In this document: positions 1-11,114 of the stretch, piece by piece | Layout: every line of letters starts with the position of its first letter | How positions within the stretch are numbered: the stretch's first letter is position 1 | Assembly: GCA_024811115.1 (NCBI GenBank) | Contig: JAKOGH010000696.1 | Coordinates: 248,001-312,000 of the forward strand | Length of the DNA: 64,000 nucleotides | Origin: Terana coerulea | Taxonomy: Eukaryota; Basidiomycota; Agaricomycetes; Polyporales; Phanerochaetaceae | Direction of reading: 5' to 3' | Notes under the pieces: model-generated | What the model was told of the DNA's origin: nothing | Databases searched by the model: none | The model's input: only the letters and a program-made list of their open reading frames with translations | Program-made: the position numbers and the translations under genes

Positions 1-908
1 GCAAGCTCTTGTAACAGTAGGCCTGCTTCAAGAACCTCATATTATGCCTTACTTATTCGAATACCAGCCACGCGGGGAACTAGGGAACTTCAGACCCATG
101 GATGAACTGTTCGAGGACGCAGTCGAAACGCTCATACGCTCACCACCAACCGTGCCAAACCCGAAGGACCCGTCTTCAGAGCCGTCCAAGGAGGACATGC
201 TATACTTCCTGTCATTAGATTGCGCGCGGCATGCTATGTCCAGAATATGCGACAAGAAAGGTGTGCGGAGTACTATGATATGTCATTACATGCCACGAGA
301 ACTAACGCTCCGTGTCAAGATATCACCGAAGAGCTTGCTGTATATCGGTTTACGCCTGAGAAGGTTATCCGAGATCTGAGAACTAAGGTCGATTGCCTCA
401 ACACACCAGCATTATTCGAGTCGTCGAAGACTTTGATACGTGCATTAGCAAAGGATGGTCTCATGGAAGACGGGAAGGATGAGCTACTGCAGTGTGAGTC
501 AACCCTGTTACATTCGCGAAATACTCGAATTGCTAACTGAGGCAGCAGTGGGCAGATTGAAGACTGCGTGCGATCTCGTCTCTCAGTACGTACCGGAAAA
601 CATCTACAAGGGGCTTTTAGCGTCCTATGAGTATGTCTGTAATCTCTATCATGCATCTCTATATGCTAACCTGCCGCTGCAGTTTTACACAACTGGACGC
701 ATACATGAAGACACTACACGAAGAAGCAGCTGCATCGGCTGCCGCGGATATGGCAAAGATGGAGATGAAGGAGAGCAAAACTTCTGTAGCAGAAAAGCCG
801 GGTGGAAAGAAGAGAAAGAATGCGTCGACCGGTGTAGAGAAGCTGAAGAAGGCCAATACCAAAGGAATGTCGAAACTGTCCAGTTTCTTTCAGCCCAAGG
901 CATCATGA
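1..908 (+). CDS. RNH202: Ribonuclease H2 subunit B, 3' part (5' end off the window)
   Basis: C-terminal two thirds of the non-catalytic B subunit of RNase H2, the nuclear enzyme that removes ribonucleotides from DNA and degrades RNA:DNA hybrids. Introns at 261-319, 494-545 and 631-682 join four exons in frame; the first intron has a perfect actaac branch site. The protein shows the family's FRPMDELFEDA-type segment, a helical middle ending in VSQYVPENIYKGLL, a lysine-rich tail, and a terminal PIP-like box MSKLSSFF, which in this family contacts PCNA. The stop is TGA at 906-908. The start codon and the N-terminal triple-barrel part lie to the left, and the frame before about position 17 is uncertain because a splice acceptor may sit there. 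The PIP-box ending together with the middle domain makes the assignment fairly safe. Confidence 0.82.
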
Positions 909-1202
909 CTCCGCTTCTCATATTACCCGCTCTGCACATTTCTATGTACCCCCGTTTCCCTGGTCGTGTTGGATCATAATCATGACAAGTTGCGTCCGCA
1001 GATCTGAGCGAGCGTAGTTAGGTTGTCGGAAGAGGCAGGTGGTTCTCACGGTGCAATGCCGTGATACCGACACGTACAGCTCACAACTCGTCCCAAACCC
1101 CCACCCCCTTTCACTCGCTCACTTTTCTTCGCGGTTGGCGACAGACTCTCTGCTCTCGTTGCCCAGGTTTTCCCGTCACAGGTACACCGTTCCTCGCACA
1201 CC

Positions 1203-4200
1203 ATGTCTGCAGCCGACCTCCAGGTGAGCCTTGCGTTTCGTAGCGTTTCCGCCCGGTGCTCAAGCGGACGAATGACACCTGCCAACAGAGGAAGCACGCT
1301 GAGCTGGAAGGCGCACCGGACCCTTTCCCCAGTCTGGTTGAGTCTCCGGTTAAGGCCCGCCCCGCCCGCGCTGCCGTTGCTGCACCCAACACCGAATCGG
1401 TCGAGGCGTTCCCCTCCCTTGCGCCTTCTGCGCCCGCTGCCAAGGCCCCGGCTTCCGCATGGAGTGCGCCTCGTATCAAGGCTACAGTGTCGAAGCAGGC
1501 TCTGTTCTCTGATACGTTCACCATCCCCGTCGGCGACCTCTCCACGGCAGGCAGAGATGGCAAGCCCACGTCACTCGGGGAAGTTATGAAGCAGATTATG
1601 GCCCAGCACAAGGTTAAGCTCGACGCATCGACCAACCAGCGGTTGAAGCAGACCACTTTCTTCCTCAAGGCCGAGCACAAGAAGGATCTTGAGAAGGCGA
1701 AGAAGACGCTTCTGGCTAACTTGTCCCCTGTCGTACGTCCATTGACTGTTTCTCACTACAACCTGACGCATAACCGCATGCGCAGGTTACTTTGGTTATC
1801 AATGCTCCTGCTTCCACGATCCCCTCCATCATTGGTCCTAAAGGTGCTAATCTGAAGGAGATTCGCGATGCGACTGGTGTCAGGATCGACATTCCCCGTA
1901 GGGACGCCTTGAACGCCAATGGTCAGGCAAACGGTGGCTCTCACGACCCTTCACGCAATGCAACTCCTCTTCCTGCTAATGACGAAGAGGAGGAGCCTAC
2001 CATCCCGGTCACCATCAACGGTCCGCAGCCCCTGGCCTTGGAGGCTCGAGCTATGCTCCAGGAAATCATCGCTTCCAAGACGTCCCGTACCACCCAACGT
2101 GTCAAGGACATCCCTGCCCACATTCTACCTTTCCTCACACCTCGTCGCGCACAGTTCTTGGAGGCGGCTCAGGGCGGAGACGTTCAGCTCCAGCTCAACC
2201 AGGCTGCTCGTGAGATTGCCGTCAGCGGTGACCGCGAAGCCGTCGAGCGTGTTATCGAGTCCGTCAAGTCTGCGCGGGACTACTTCCTGGCTGAGGTCAC
2301 CTCGGTCAAGTTGGTGCTTCCGAAGCGTCAGCACCGCCTGCTTACTGGCAAGAGCGCTGACGATATCATGACCAAGTCCAAGTGCGCGGTCATTGTGCAG
2401 AGCTTCGAGGAGCCTGGTGACGAGGTCAACGTCTACGGTCGTGCGGTCGACATCGGTAGCGGTGTCGGCGCCGTTATGGAGAAGGCGAACTCTGCATACA
2501 TCCACGAATTCCCGCTTCCCGGTCCCATCCAGGTGTCTAAGCAGCTGCTGACCTACATGACTCGCGTCGGCTACCCCAAGACCCTCAGCGACGTGAACCC
2601 CGGTGTATCGGTCTACACCCCTCCAGCTTCGACTATCGCACAGGCGCAGGTTCTGAACATCGATCTCATTGGTGAGAAGCCAGCAGTCGACGGCGCGGTC
2701 AGGGAGCTGTCCCAGCTGCTTGGCAAACTTATTGGAGCGACCAAAGACGTTCCCGCTGACTGGCTCATCCATCGCTTCATCAACTCCCCTAAGAACGCTA
2801 AGAAGTATGTCACAGGCGGATAGTATCAGTGAAGGCCGTTAGCTGACGTCGTATTTAGGATCAAGGCATTCCACGAGCAACAGAACGTCCTGGTCTTCTT
2901 CCCTCCGGAGTCGGCAGAGCAGTCCTTGATCCTTCTTGTGTACGACCCCACGTCGCCTTCCGCTTCCCCATCTCCCGTTGAGAAGGCCCAGAAGCTCGAG
3001 GAGGTCGAGGCCGAGATCGTTAAGCTGGTGAAGGCCGCCGCGGACGTCAAGGCTGCGACGATCTCTGTTGAGAAAGAAGTGGCACGATGCTGTCGTTGGT
3101 AACGGTGGTACTACCCTGAACGCGTACGTCTTAACGCGTTGTTGCGCCAATGCATTCATTGACGATCTTTGTTATTGCACAGTATCATTGGTGAGGACAA
3201 GACCCTGTCCATCAAGTTCGGCAAGGACGCAGGCGACTCTTCCGACGAGGATGTCATCGTCGTCCGTGGTATCAGCGCCGATGTCAACCGCGCAGTCAAG
3301 GAGATCGAGCAGATCGTTGAGTCCGCGAAGAACGACGAGATTGTCAACAGCTACGTGCGTCTTCGCTGTCCGCCATTCTGTTTCGTTCGCTGATTGGCTT
3401 TTTGATATGCTTTTAGTCGACCGAATTTGAGATCGGCCGTGAGTTTGTTGCCCGCATCGTCGGTGCGCATGGTGCCGCTGTCAACAGGATCCGCGATTCG
3501 CTTGGCGTGAAGGTCGACTTCGCTGATGACCATGATGACAAGGACAAGAAGAAGAAAGGTGTGGCAGGTCAAAAAGCCAAGGTTAAAGTAAGTCACATAA
3601 TCCTATATGCCCAGTGCATCATCTCAGGGTTGTGCTTTAGATCACTGGTCGCAAGGAAAATGTGGAGGAGGCGAAGCGACGCATCATTGGCCAAGCGGAC
3701 AAACTCGTGAGCTGTTTTGCTTGTAGTCATCATGCTTTCTTCTCACCGCAATATCTGTCAGGCGGATGAGACCACCGAACTGCTCAAAATCCCGCGTCAG
3801 TACCACCCGTCGCTCATTGGCCAAGGCGGCAAATACGTTGTTCGTCTCGAGGACAAGTACGATGTCAAGATTACTTTCCCTCGGGACGGCGAAGAAGGCC
3901 GCCAACGTGATGCACCCAAAGCGGACGAGGTACTCGTCAAGGGACCGAAGAGGGGTGTTGCTCAAGCTAAGCAGGAGCTGCTCGAGGTGAGTTATTCGAA
4001 GGTTCGGTACGGTTAATGCTGACCTGCTTTGTGTAGGCGTATGATTACGAGAAGGAGAGCAACAACACAATCAAGTTCACTGTCCCGACCCGATCTGTTG
4101 CTCGCATTCTCGGCCGTGCTGGTGCTCAGATCAACGAGATCAAGGATAACACCGACACGCAGATTGACGTCGACAAATCCGACACCAATGGCGACGTGAC

Positions 4201-5525
4201 CACTATCGAAATTCGTGGAACCAAGGCCAATATCAACGACGCTAAGGCACAGATCCTGGCCATCTCTGCGCAGGTCACAGAGGAGACGACCGACTCCCTC
4301 ACCATCGAGAACAAGTTCCACCGGTCGCTGATCGGCCCTGGTGGACAAGGTCTGAAGGACCTCATCGGCCGCTGTGGTGGACCTAGTGATGCTAGGGCTC
4401 AGGCCGGTCTGATCAGATTGTACGTACAGCGCCCTTGTCGTATTTATACCATGTCTGATTTGCGACCAGCCCACGGCCTAACGAGGCTTCGGACGAAGTT
4501 ACCCTCCGTGGAGAGCCCAAGCTGGTCGCCAAAATCAAGGCTGAGCTTGAGAAAGCTGCCGCTACCCTCCGTGACCGCGTCGTGCTCGGTGTTGCTATTC
4601 CTTCGGCTCAACACCGTGCACTCATCGGGCGAGGCGGTCAGCACCTTAATGAGCTGCAGGCCCGCACTGGTGCTCAGGTTCAGTTCCCTGGCTCCCGCTC
4701 GTACGGCAATGTCGGCGAACCGGCCAACACGGATGAGCTTGCCGACGTTGATCCTGCCGATCTGGTCAAGGTCACTGGTCCTCGTGCTGCCAGTGAGAAG
4801 GCCGTGGCAGAGCTTAAGGTAGGACATATTTTCTTAATCCTCGCAGTGTGCTGAATCCTCGCTTTGCAGTCCCAAATCAAGGCACCTGCACCGGAGGGCA
4901 TCACCGGCACCCTGAACGTTCCTTTGAAGTACCACCACGCCGTCACGCAGCAGGGCAACCTCTTCCGCTCCCTGAGGTCCTTCAACGTGCACGTTGAGCA
5001 GTCCGCTTCACCCAAGAGCCCGCCTGTACCTGTCCGCCCGGCCAACGTCACCGCGGTCTCGGCCCGCATTGACGATGCCGAGGACGACGCTCCCAGCGTT
5101 GAGGCGGAGTGGCAGGTTGTCCCGAACTACCAGGACGCCGAGGAAGGCGACGCCGTCTGGACCTTTAAGGCGCCAGACCAAGCCGCTGTTGACAAGGCCG
5201 TGGACCTCACCCGCGAGTCTATCAAGCACGCGGAGGAGATGACCCACGTCGGCTTCCTCACTCTCCCCGATCGCTCGACGTTCCCTCGCATCGTCGGTGC
5301 CAAGGGCTCCAATGTGGCACGCCTTCGCGCTGAGAGCAAGGCTGATATCACTGTCAGCCGCGACGATAACACTATCGTTATCATCGGTAAGTCTTGTGCA
5401 CAAATTCCTCACTTGTCGGCTGTAACTGACCAACTCTGGCAGGCTCTGAGACTGCAATTGAACATGCAAAGGACGCCATCCTCAAAATGACCACCGCGCG
5501 CCCTCGTGGCGGCCGCCGTGACTGA
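1203..5525 (+). CDS. SCP160: Vigilin/Scp160-type multi-KH RNA-binding protein
   Basis: About 1,237 residues in 12 exons: 1203-1223, 1289-1732, 1786-2804, 2859-3123, 3183-3354, 3417-3587, 3641-3706, 3762-3986, 4037-4419, 4470-4818, 4870-5386, 5443-5525. KH loops (GxxG) can be read at least eight times, for example IGPKGANL, VGNGGTTLN, VGAHGAAVNRIR, IGQGGKYV, LGRAGAQINEI, IGPGGQGL, IGRGGQHLNEL and VGAKGSNVARL. This is the repeat array of the Scp160/vigilin family, polysome- and ER-associated proteins that bind mRNA. The C-terminus ends in an RGGRR-type basic tail. The summed exon length has one base too many: after ISVEK the homologous KWHDAVVG is in the next frame, so one extra A at 3073-3075 (gagaaagaag) breaks the frame. 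This is probably a sequence error. The short first exon MSAADLQ is supported by its GTGAGC donor. Confidence 0.92.
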
Positions 5526-5898
5526 CTTCATCTTACTCACCACAACCACTAGTCTGCATCGGAACGTTGTCTGGACCAACATCCATGTTACTCGTTTTGC
5601 TTACTGCTTTGCTGCAAACTTGATCTATCGGGGGATACGATGAAAATAGGGATATTGGCGTGCTAATACAATCTACTTGATGAACAAATAATGCTTTTGG
5701 GTGCTTGACAGAACATGCATGAATGACACACAGCTGGACAACATGAGTACAAAAAATCGACGATGGTACAGGAAAATCGTAACAGTGTGACGACAATGCA
5801 AGTTCTGGTGTAACGAAAGCGTGCAAATAACCGACTATGTCCACCACACCAATTTTACGTTCGCACGGTGAGGCCTCCATCATGCCTTTCCGGACCAT
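5526..5898. other. Intergenic 3'-3' spacer
   Basis: Spacer between the convergent vigilin gene and the minus-strand gene that follows. It holds the two 3' untranslated regions; I see no further gene or repeat. Confidence 0.6.
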
Positions 5899-8661
5899 TC
5901 ACGACACCTCTCCCTCTTGCCCGGCCCCGCCAGCCTCCTCGTCCACGCCCTCGGTTGCCCCTCTGAGAGTGGCTCGGCGAAGAGGCCCTTGGTTTAGCGG
6001 CACCGTCCGAGCCGTTTTCTGTCCTTGTGACAGCAGAAACACCCCGCGTCGGCCGTCCCGCCGCAGGCGACTGAGCTGCTCCTTGATAGGGGTCAGCGCA
6101 CTAGCACGGAAGCCCGCATGGTTGGCGGCGGAGCTCGGGGCGACAGGCGGCTTGCGGGTCGTCTTCAGCGCCTCCGTGCGCATGTTGATGATCGTCTTGT
6201 AAGGAGGCGGCGGGCCCAGGGTCTGCAGAAGGCGTGTAGGCCCGCGTCGGTTGACGGGAAGCTCCAGTGTGCTGCTGCGCCGCGCGCTCTGCCAAGGCGG
6301 TGAGATCCTCCTCTGGGACAGCGGAGAGCCTGCGCTGCACGAGACGGGTAAGAGGGATGGATTTCGGGTTCTGATGAGAGATGTTCCGCGTGCGTGCGAC
6401 GGGTGTGGTGGGGAAGGCGGAGCCATGGCATTAGAAGCCGGCGGCGGCGCACGGTTCTGTCCTGGACGACGTGTCCCGATGGGTCCAAGCGGAGTGTTCG
6501 GAGGAGGCCGAGGCTGCGCCGGCGACTGGTGCACTTGCCAGGTAGGAGGCACAAGAGGGAGGCTACGGACTGGTTGCTGGATAGGTACAGACGCTCTGTT
6601 GAACGAAGATAGCTCGGCAGGAGTACTGGAGAGATATAAGCCGTGCATATTGTTCGCGTGGTCTTGAAGCTGAAGCTGAGTGGCGGGAGCAAGAAGAGGC
6701 ATTTGAGTCTGAGCACCACGTCCAGAGAGTTCCAGTCTAGCATAGTCTGCAGAACCAAAGTGTCGAAGAGCTTCAGCTTGACGAAGTAGAGAAACCTGAT
6801 GAGCAATCGGATCTCCGTTGAAGGAGGCGCTTGGCATACGAGAGGCGGCGAGAAATTCAGGCGACAGAAGCGAATCTTGGTACGGAGAAAAGCCAGGAGA
6901 CCACAGCGGAGACGATGAGCTTGGCGGTGTAGGAAGCATAGTTTGCGGCTGCTTCTGTAGCACATGTTGATGTTGACGATATTGCTGAGCGATTTCTAGT
7001 GCAGACATTCGTTGAGAGAGACCTTGGGAAGACAAAGGAGTACGTTGAGACAAAGCGGGATACTGGGACATTGCGGGCGAAGGTTGAGACGCGAAGCCTT
7101 GAGACATTCTAGAGAACTGAGACGGCGGATCCAATATGATGGGGCTACGAGAATCCAAAGGCGACAGCGACAGAACGGATGTTGCCGCAGGGCTCCTCAT
7201 GTAGTCGCTAGGATTGTTGTCCTCATAGAAAGACCTCCCGGAAGCCAAGCCAGAACCATGGAGACAATCTTGAGCCAGGGCATTAGCTTGCCAGTCCTGT
7301 TGGGGGCCGCGAGCTGAGCCATAGGTGCGCAAGCCGTCGCCAAAGGAGCCGTAAGGGGCGTTGTTCGAGAGGTCCATATCTCCATATCCGGATCCAGGAG
7401 GAAGCTTCGACTGCGACTGCAGGAGTTCGCCGAGGTCGATCGGTCCATGCGAAGGGATGATACACTGGTACTCTGGAGAGGGCATCTGAATCTCGGGAGA
7501 GAAGTAATGATTGGTTTCGGGAGTCTGAAGAGAGTGAAAGAAATTCGGAATATTTTCGCGTGCGGGCGCAGCTTCTTCCTGCTTCTGAGGGACAAAGGGC
7601 GGCGGCAAAGCCTGGTTGGATGTCGACTTCATGGGATGCTGTCGTTCTACTTGATAAGCAGGGTGATAGGCGTTATGATAAGTGGGCCGTGGAGCAGCAC
7701 TCCTGGCGTGGTCGGTACGCTGGGTACGTGAGGGTGACCCCTCGCCGTCCTCCAGGCCCCAGATCATGCGGGGAAGGTTACCTTGCTCTTCGATAAGTGT
7801 TCCTTCGGCTCCACTTCAGGGTTTACATGAACATCGAGGTGCAGTTGGAGTAATTAAGTACTCACGAAGGGCACCGAGCGTAAGGCAGAGACAGCGGTCC
7901 GTGGAGAGCTGGTATAGGTCTTGGTGGCGATCTCGTCCAATTGTCCCAACCTGAACGCGGATTAGTCAGGATCACATATCACGGCATTTAGATGAAAACC
8001 CACCACTGTCTTTGTTAGCTTTCGGAGGGGACTCTGCAATGCCTGGCATCTTCTTGCCTCGCAGGAATCCGTCTGAAAGTGGGGATCTGTTCGCAATGAA
8101 GACAACCGAGTCCGGAGACGACGGCGGAGAAGGTGTATGCAGCATGTCCGTCATAGAGGAATTAACTCTGACGCGAGCAGGAGTATCGTCCGCAAAGGTG
8201 TGATCTACCGCGGGATGTCCCGAGAGGGGACTTGACTGCTTGACGGCGTCGGGGTTCAAAGCTCGCGCAGGTAGGGACACGACTCGTCTGGTAGTTGTTT
8301 CTGTCTCCTGCTTGACAGAATACTTGGGCATTGTCTCAGGCAGAGATACAATCCTGGCAGATGGTGACTTTAGAGTCTGCGCACCTGCAGCCGCAGGGCG
8401 CAAGTGAGCGAGCTGTTGACGCTTGAGAGTGCGTGTGGTGGTGTTCAAGGTGGCGGGTGGACTTGCTCCGCCGACGCTCTCGTCGATAGAGTTGTTGTGT
8501 TCAGGAGTGGGCGGTCTAGTGTGTATGATAACTGAGGAAATGGACGAAACAGAGATCTCTTGCGTGTCCGTCTTGTCGTCGCCTAGCTTTGAAAACGAGC
8601 GGTCGTCTGCGATAACATCCGTTTCGACGACATAGTCTTCAATTTCCTCGAGGGTGCTCAT
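5899..8661 (-). CDS. Ser/Pro/Gln-rich protein of unknown function
   Basis: Not recognised. Three exons are likely: 8661 to about 8004, 7950-7866, and about 7812 to 5899. The start chosen is MSTLEEIEDYVVE at 8661, because upstream in-frame Mets lie in sequence that looks non-coding. The exact phase of the small middle exon is ambiguous, since two donors near 8000 are possible. The product, about 870 residues, is low-complexity: acidic and Ser/Thr-rich at the N-terminus (PPTPEHN, TPSPPSSPDS), then a long stretch rich in Ser, Pro and Gln, with a more basic C-terminus (PIKEQLSRLRRDGRRGVFLL) that looks like the best conserved part. There are no membrane helices or catalytic motifs. The composition is that of a scaffold or regulatory protein, which is only inference. 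It lies between the 3' ends of vigilin and of the P450 gene. Confidence 0.55.
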
Positions 8662-8985
8662 CAAAGAACGTGCTGCCGACGGCGATGAGGGGGTTGGTAG
8701 ATGAGAGAAAGAGGTATGTAAAGAGGAAGGGTGTATGTCGAATTCGCGAGACGGAAAACGAGAGCGGACTTTGTTAGATTCAATCTCAGCGACGACTTCG
8801 CTCGAGCGCCCACATTTGCCCACATCGACAGTAAGCAGAGAATAGTCCATTGGAAAGCATCTATATATGAGCAGGCACAAGCTACATGCAGGGTCCAATA
8901 AGCTCCAACCAGTGTCCACTGTCCAATATACCGCACAAGTGAACGAAGGTATAAGTAGGCTCGACCGGAGACCACGATCAGAGTC

Positions 8986-11114
8986 TTACAACGCAGACGA
9001 CGCTCGTCTGGTGACCAGCAGCGGGATGTTGTCTGTGGACCACGTTAGGATAAACACGGAAAAGAACCGGGCTCTTCAGCTCACCTATCTTGAGAGTGAT
9101 AGCGAATTCCGGCTGTAAGACTCTCTCCCGCCATTCAAGAGGCGTTTCGCCCTTCTCCAGCTTGAGGCCAAACTTCCAGTCCCGCAGTATATGAGCGAGG
9201 AAACAGACAGCCTCGACCGTGCTGAATTTGCGGCCAAGACATTGCCTCGGACCGGCGGCAAAGACGACAAAGTTGTCCATTGTCTCTGGCGACTCCCAGC
9301 GCCTCGGGTTGAAGGCCGCGGGATCATGGGAAATTCCGAGGGTTGCGACCTACGCCCAGCATATCCACGAAGACCTCCATGCCTTGACCAATAGCCGCAT
9401 GAGAACTGAACGTGCTTCCAGGTACCGCAATGCGAACATCCTCAGTTGCAATACGAAGTGTGTTAGTGGCCGCCGCTGCACACTGCCATCAGGAAGACTT
9501 GGTCAAACTTGCGTACGGACACTCACGGAATAGTCGGAGAGCTTCGTAGAAGCAATGGAGCACGGGTGTCAACACATTGTAGTCTTCATAATCCTGTGAG
9601 GGCAGATGAATCGCTTTGAACCCACGTAATGGAATGCAGCGGTCTACTTACCATATCGCGATCCCCGATAGCAGACACAATGTGCTGGTAAACCCGCTCC
9701 TGTTCGCTCTGATAAATGGCCAGCATCGCGAGAGTAGTCACAAGAGCGTGTGCCGTTGTCTCATGCTGAGAACAGACGTGAGACAAACACATGTGGGCGC
9801 AAAGGATAGAACGCACTCCTGCGAATAGATAGATGAAAAGATTTCCTCTGATTTCGTCGTGCGTGAGGCCCTTCGCTCCATCCAAGAGACTCGCGAGCAC
9901 AACTCGACTGAACAAGTTTCTGCTCGTGGCGCTAACCCCTTTCTCATCTTCGCTTTCTTGGGCGAGTTCCGTCTTCTTGGCGGCGATCTCGGCGTCCAGG
10001 AAGTGTTGGAGTTCCACATACGCAAAGTCAACATCTTGAAGGCTTTATCACATGTCAGGCAACTTGAAAGACCATAAAAACGCTAAGACTCACGCAGGTA
10101 TGGGCAACTTGAAGACCCACCCAGGCAGAACAACGCGCGGAAGAAGAACACTGCAAACCTTGATGATGATAGAATCAAGGGAGTTTTTGAAGCCGGCACG
10201 CGTTAGGCTGCCTTCCCAAGGAATGCTCATATTGAAGCCACAAGCGGCGACGACGAGCAATGCTAGCTGATGTACCTGTGAGTCAGACGGAAAGGCTGCG
10301 TGTGTGAATGACGTACTCTAGTAGTGAAAGCGTTGAAGTTGGTGAAGTAGTGCTGGTCGCCCGACTTCCATTCTTGGCTGACCAGCATCTGTTTGTAGAG
10401 GTCCGTGGTGACCTTCCAAACATCGGCGTAGCTAATGAAATAAATGAGCTCTTTGATTCTGCTAGAAGATGGGCATGTGGCATGCGTACGTCTGGTTATC
10501 AAAGGCAGGAGATGTAATTTTCGATGTTTCCTCCACTCTTCTCCATTCAAGGTGACCACGCTGTCGCCCATGAAGCTACACGTTCAGGGTGAGCTACTTC
10601 AATGGGATCTGCCTACGCCACAACTCACTTAAGCGTCATCGCCCGAGGTGGCTTTATGAACGATTTCACGTCTGTGTAGATTTGCTTCACTGCCTCCGGC
10701 GAGCCACATTGAACCGTCACGGCTCCGAACAGAAGAGGTACGAAAAGAATCATTTCAGATCCACGTTGTTCGTAACCTACACTACAGTGAGTGACACCCG
10801 GAATATTTGCAGATCCGAAGAACCACATTCTGAGTAGATGGGACGTACGTTCTTGACATTTCCACGGGTGGTAGATTTTAGGGTTCCATTGACTAGAGTA
10901 CGGGAAGGCGGCCGCCCATATTGAGGTTGGTTCAACCAAACAGACATGAGTTGGCACTCCTTGAACAGCCTACACCACCAGAACTATCAGGATGGCGATA
11001 TTCACACTGACTCGGATAGACTGGACTCACTTTTACAGCTTTATAGACGTATAACGCTCGTCTCAACAAAAGGGCGAGTAGTGCGCCAGCAAAAGCGAAC
11101 AACCACATGAACAC
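8986..11114 (-). CDS. Cytochrome P450 monooxygenase (two apparent frameshifts)
   Basis: Heme-thiolate monooxygenase, membrane-anchored through an N-terminal helix (FAFAGALLALLL). At least ten small exons can be followed, starting 11114-11031, 10969-10849, 10776-10629, 10575-10490 and 10431-10317, and ending at TAA 8988-8986 after a last intron at 9084-9033. Family marks in order: WNPK segment, GEEWRKHRK (C-helix), I-helix FAGHETTAHA, K-helix EALRLF, NPR and FNPRRW, and the heme loop FAAGPRQCLG, followed by WRERVLQPEFAITLK. The layout resembles basidiomycete P450s of the CYP5139 type, but the subfamily is uncertain. Two single-base shifts are needed: one near 10518-10521 (run of four T on plus) between RKHRK and the ITSPAF motif, and one near 9328-9333 between NPRNF and HDPAAFNP. 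All hallmark residues are present, so the gene may be intact with sequence errors, or a recent pseudogene. Confidence 0.85.

Noticed and set aside
2125..2772. 215-residue open frame on the minus strand inside vigilin
   Set aside because: Shadow of a long G+C-biased exon; the plus strand encodes clear KH domains.
3073..3075. Programmed ribosomal frameshifting in vigilin
   Set aside because: No slippery heptamer or pseudoknot is evident, and similar one-base breaks occur in many unrelated genes here.
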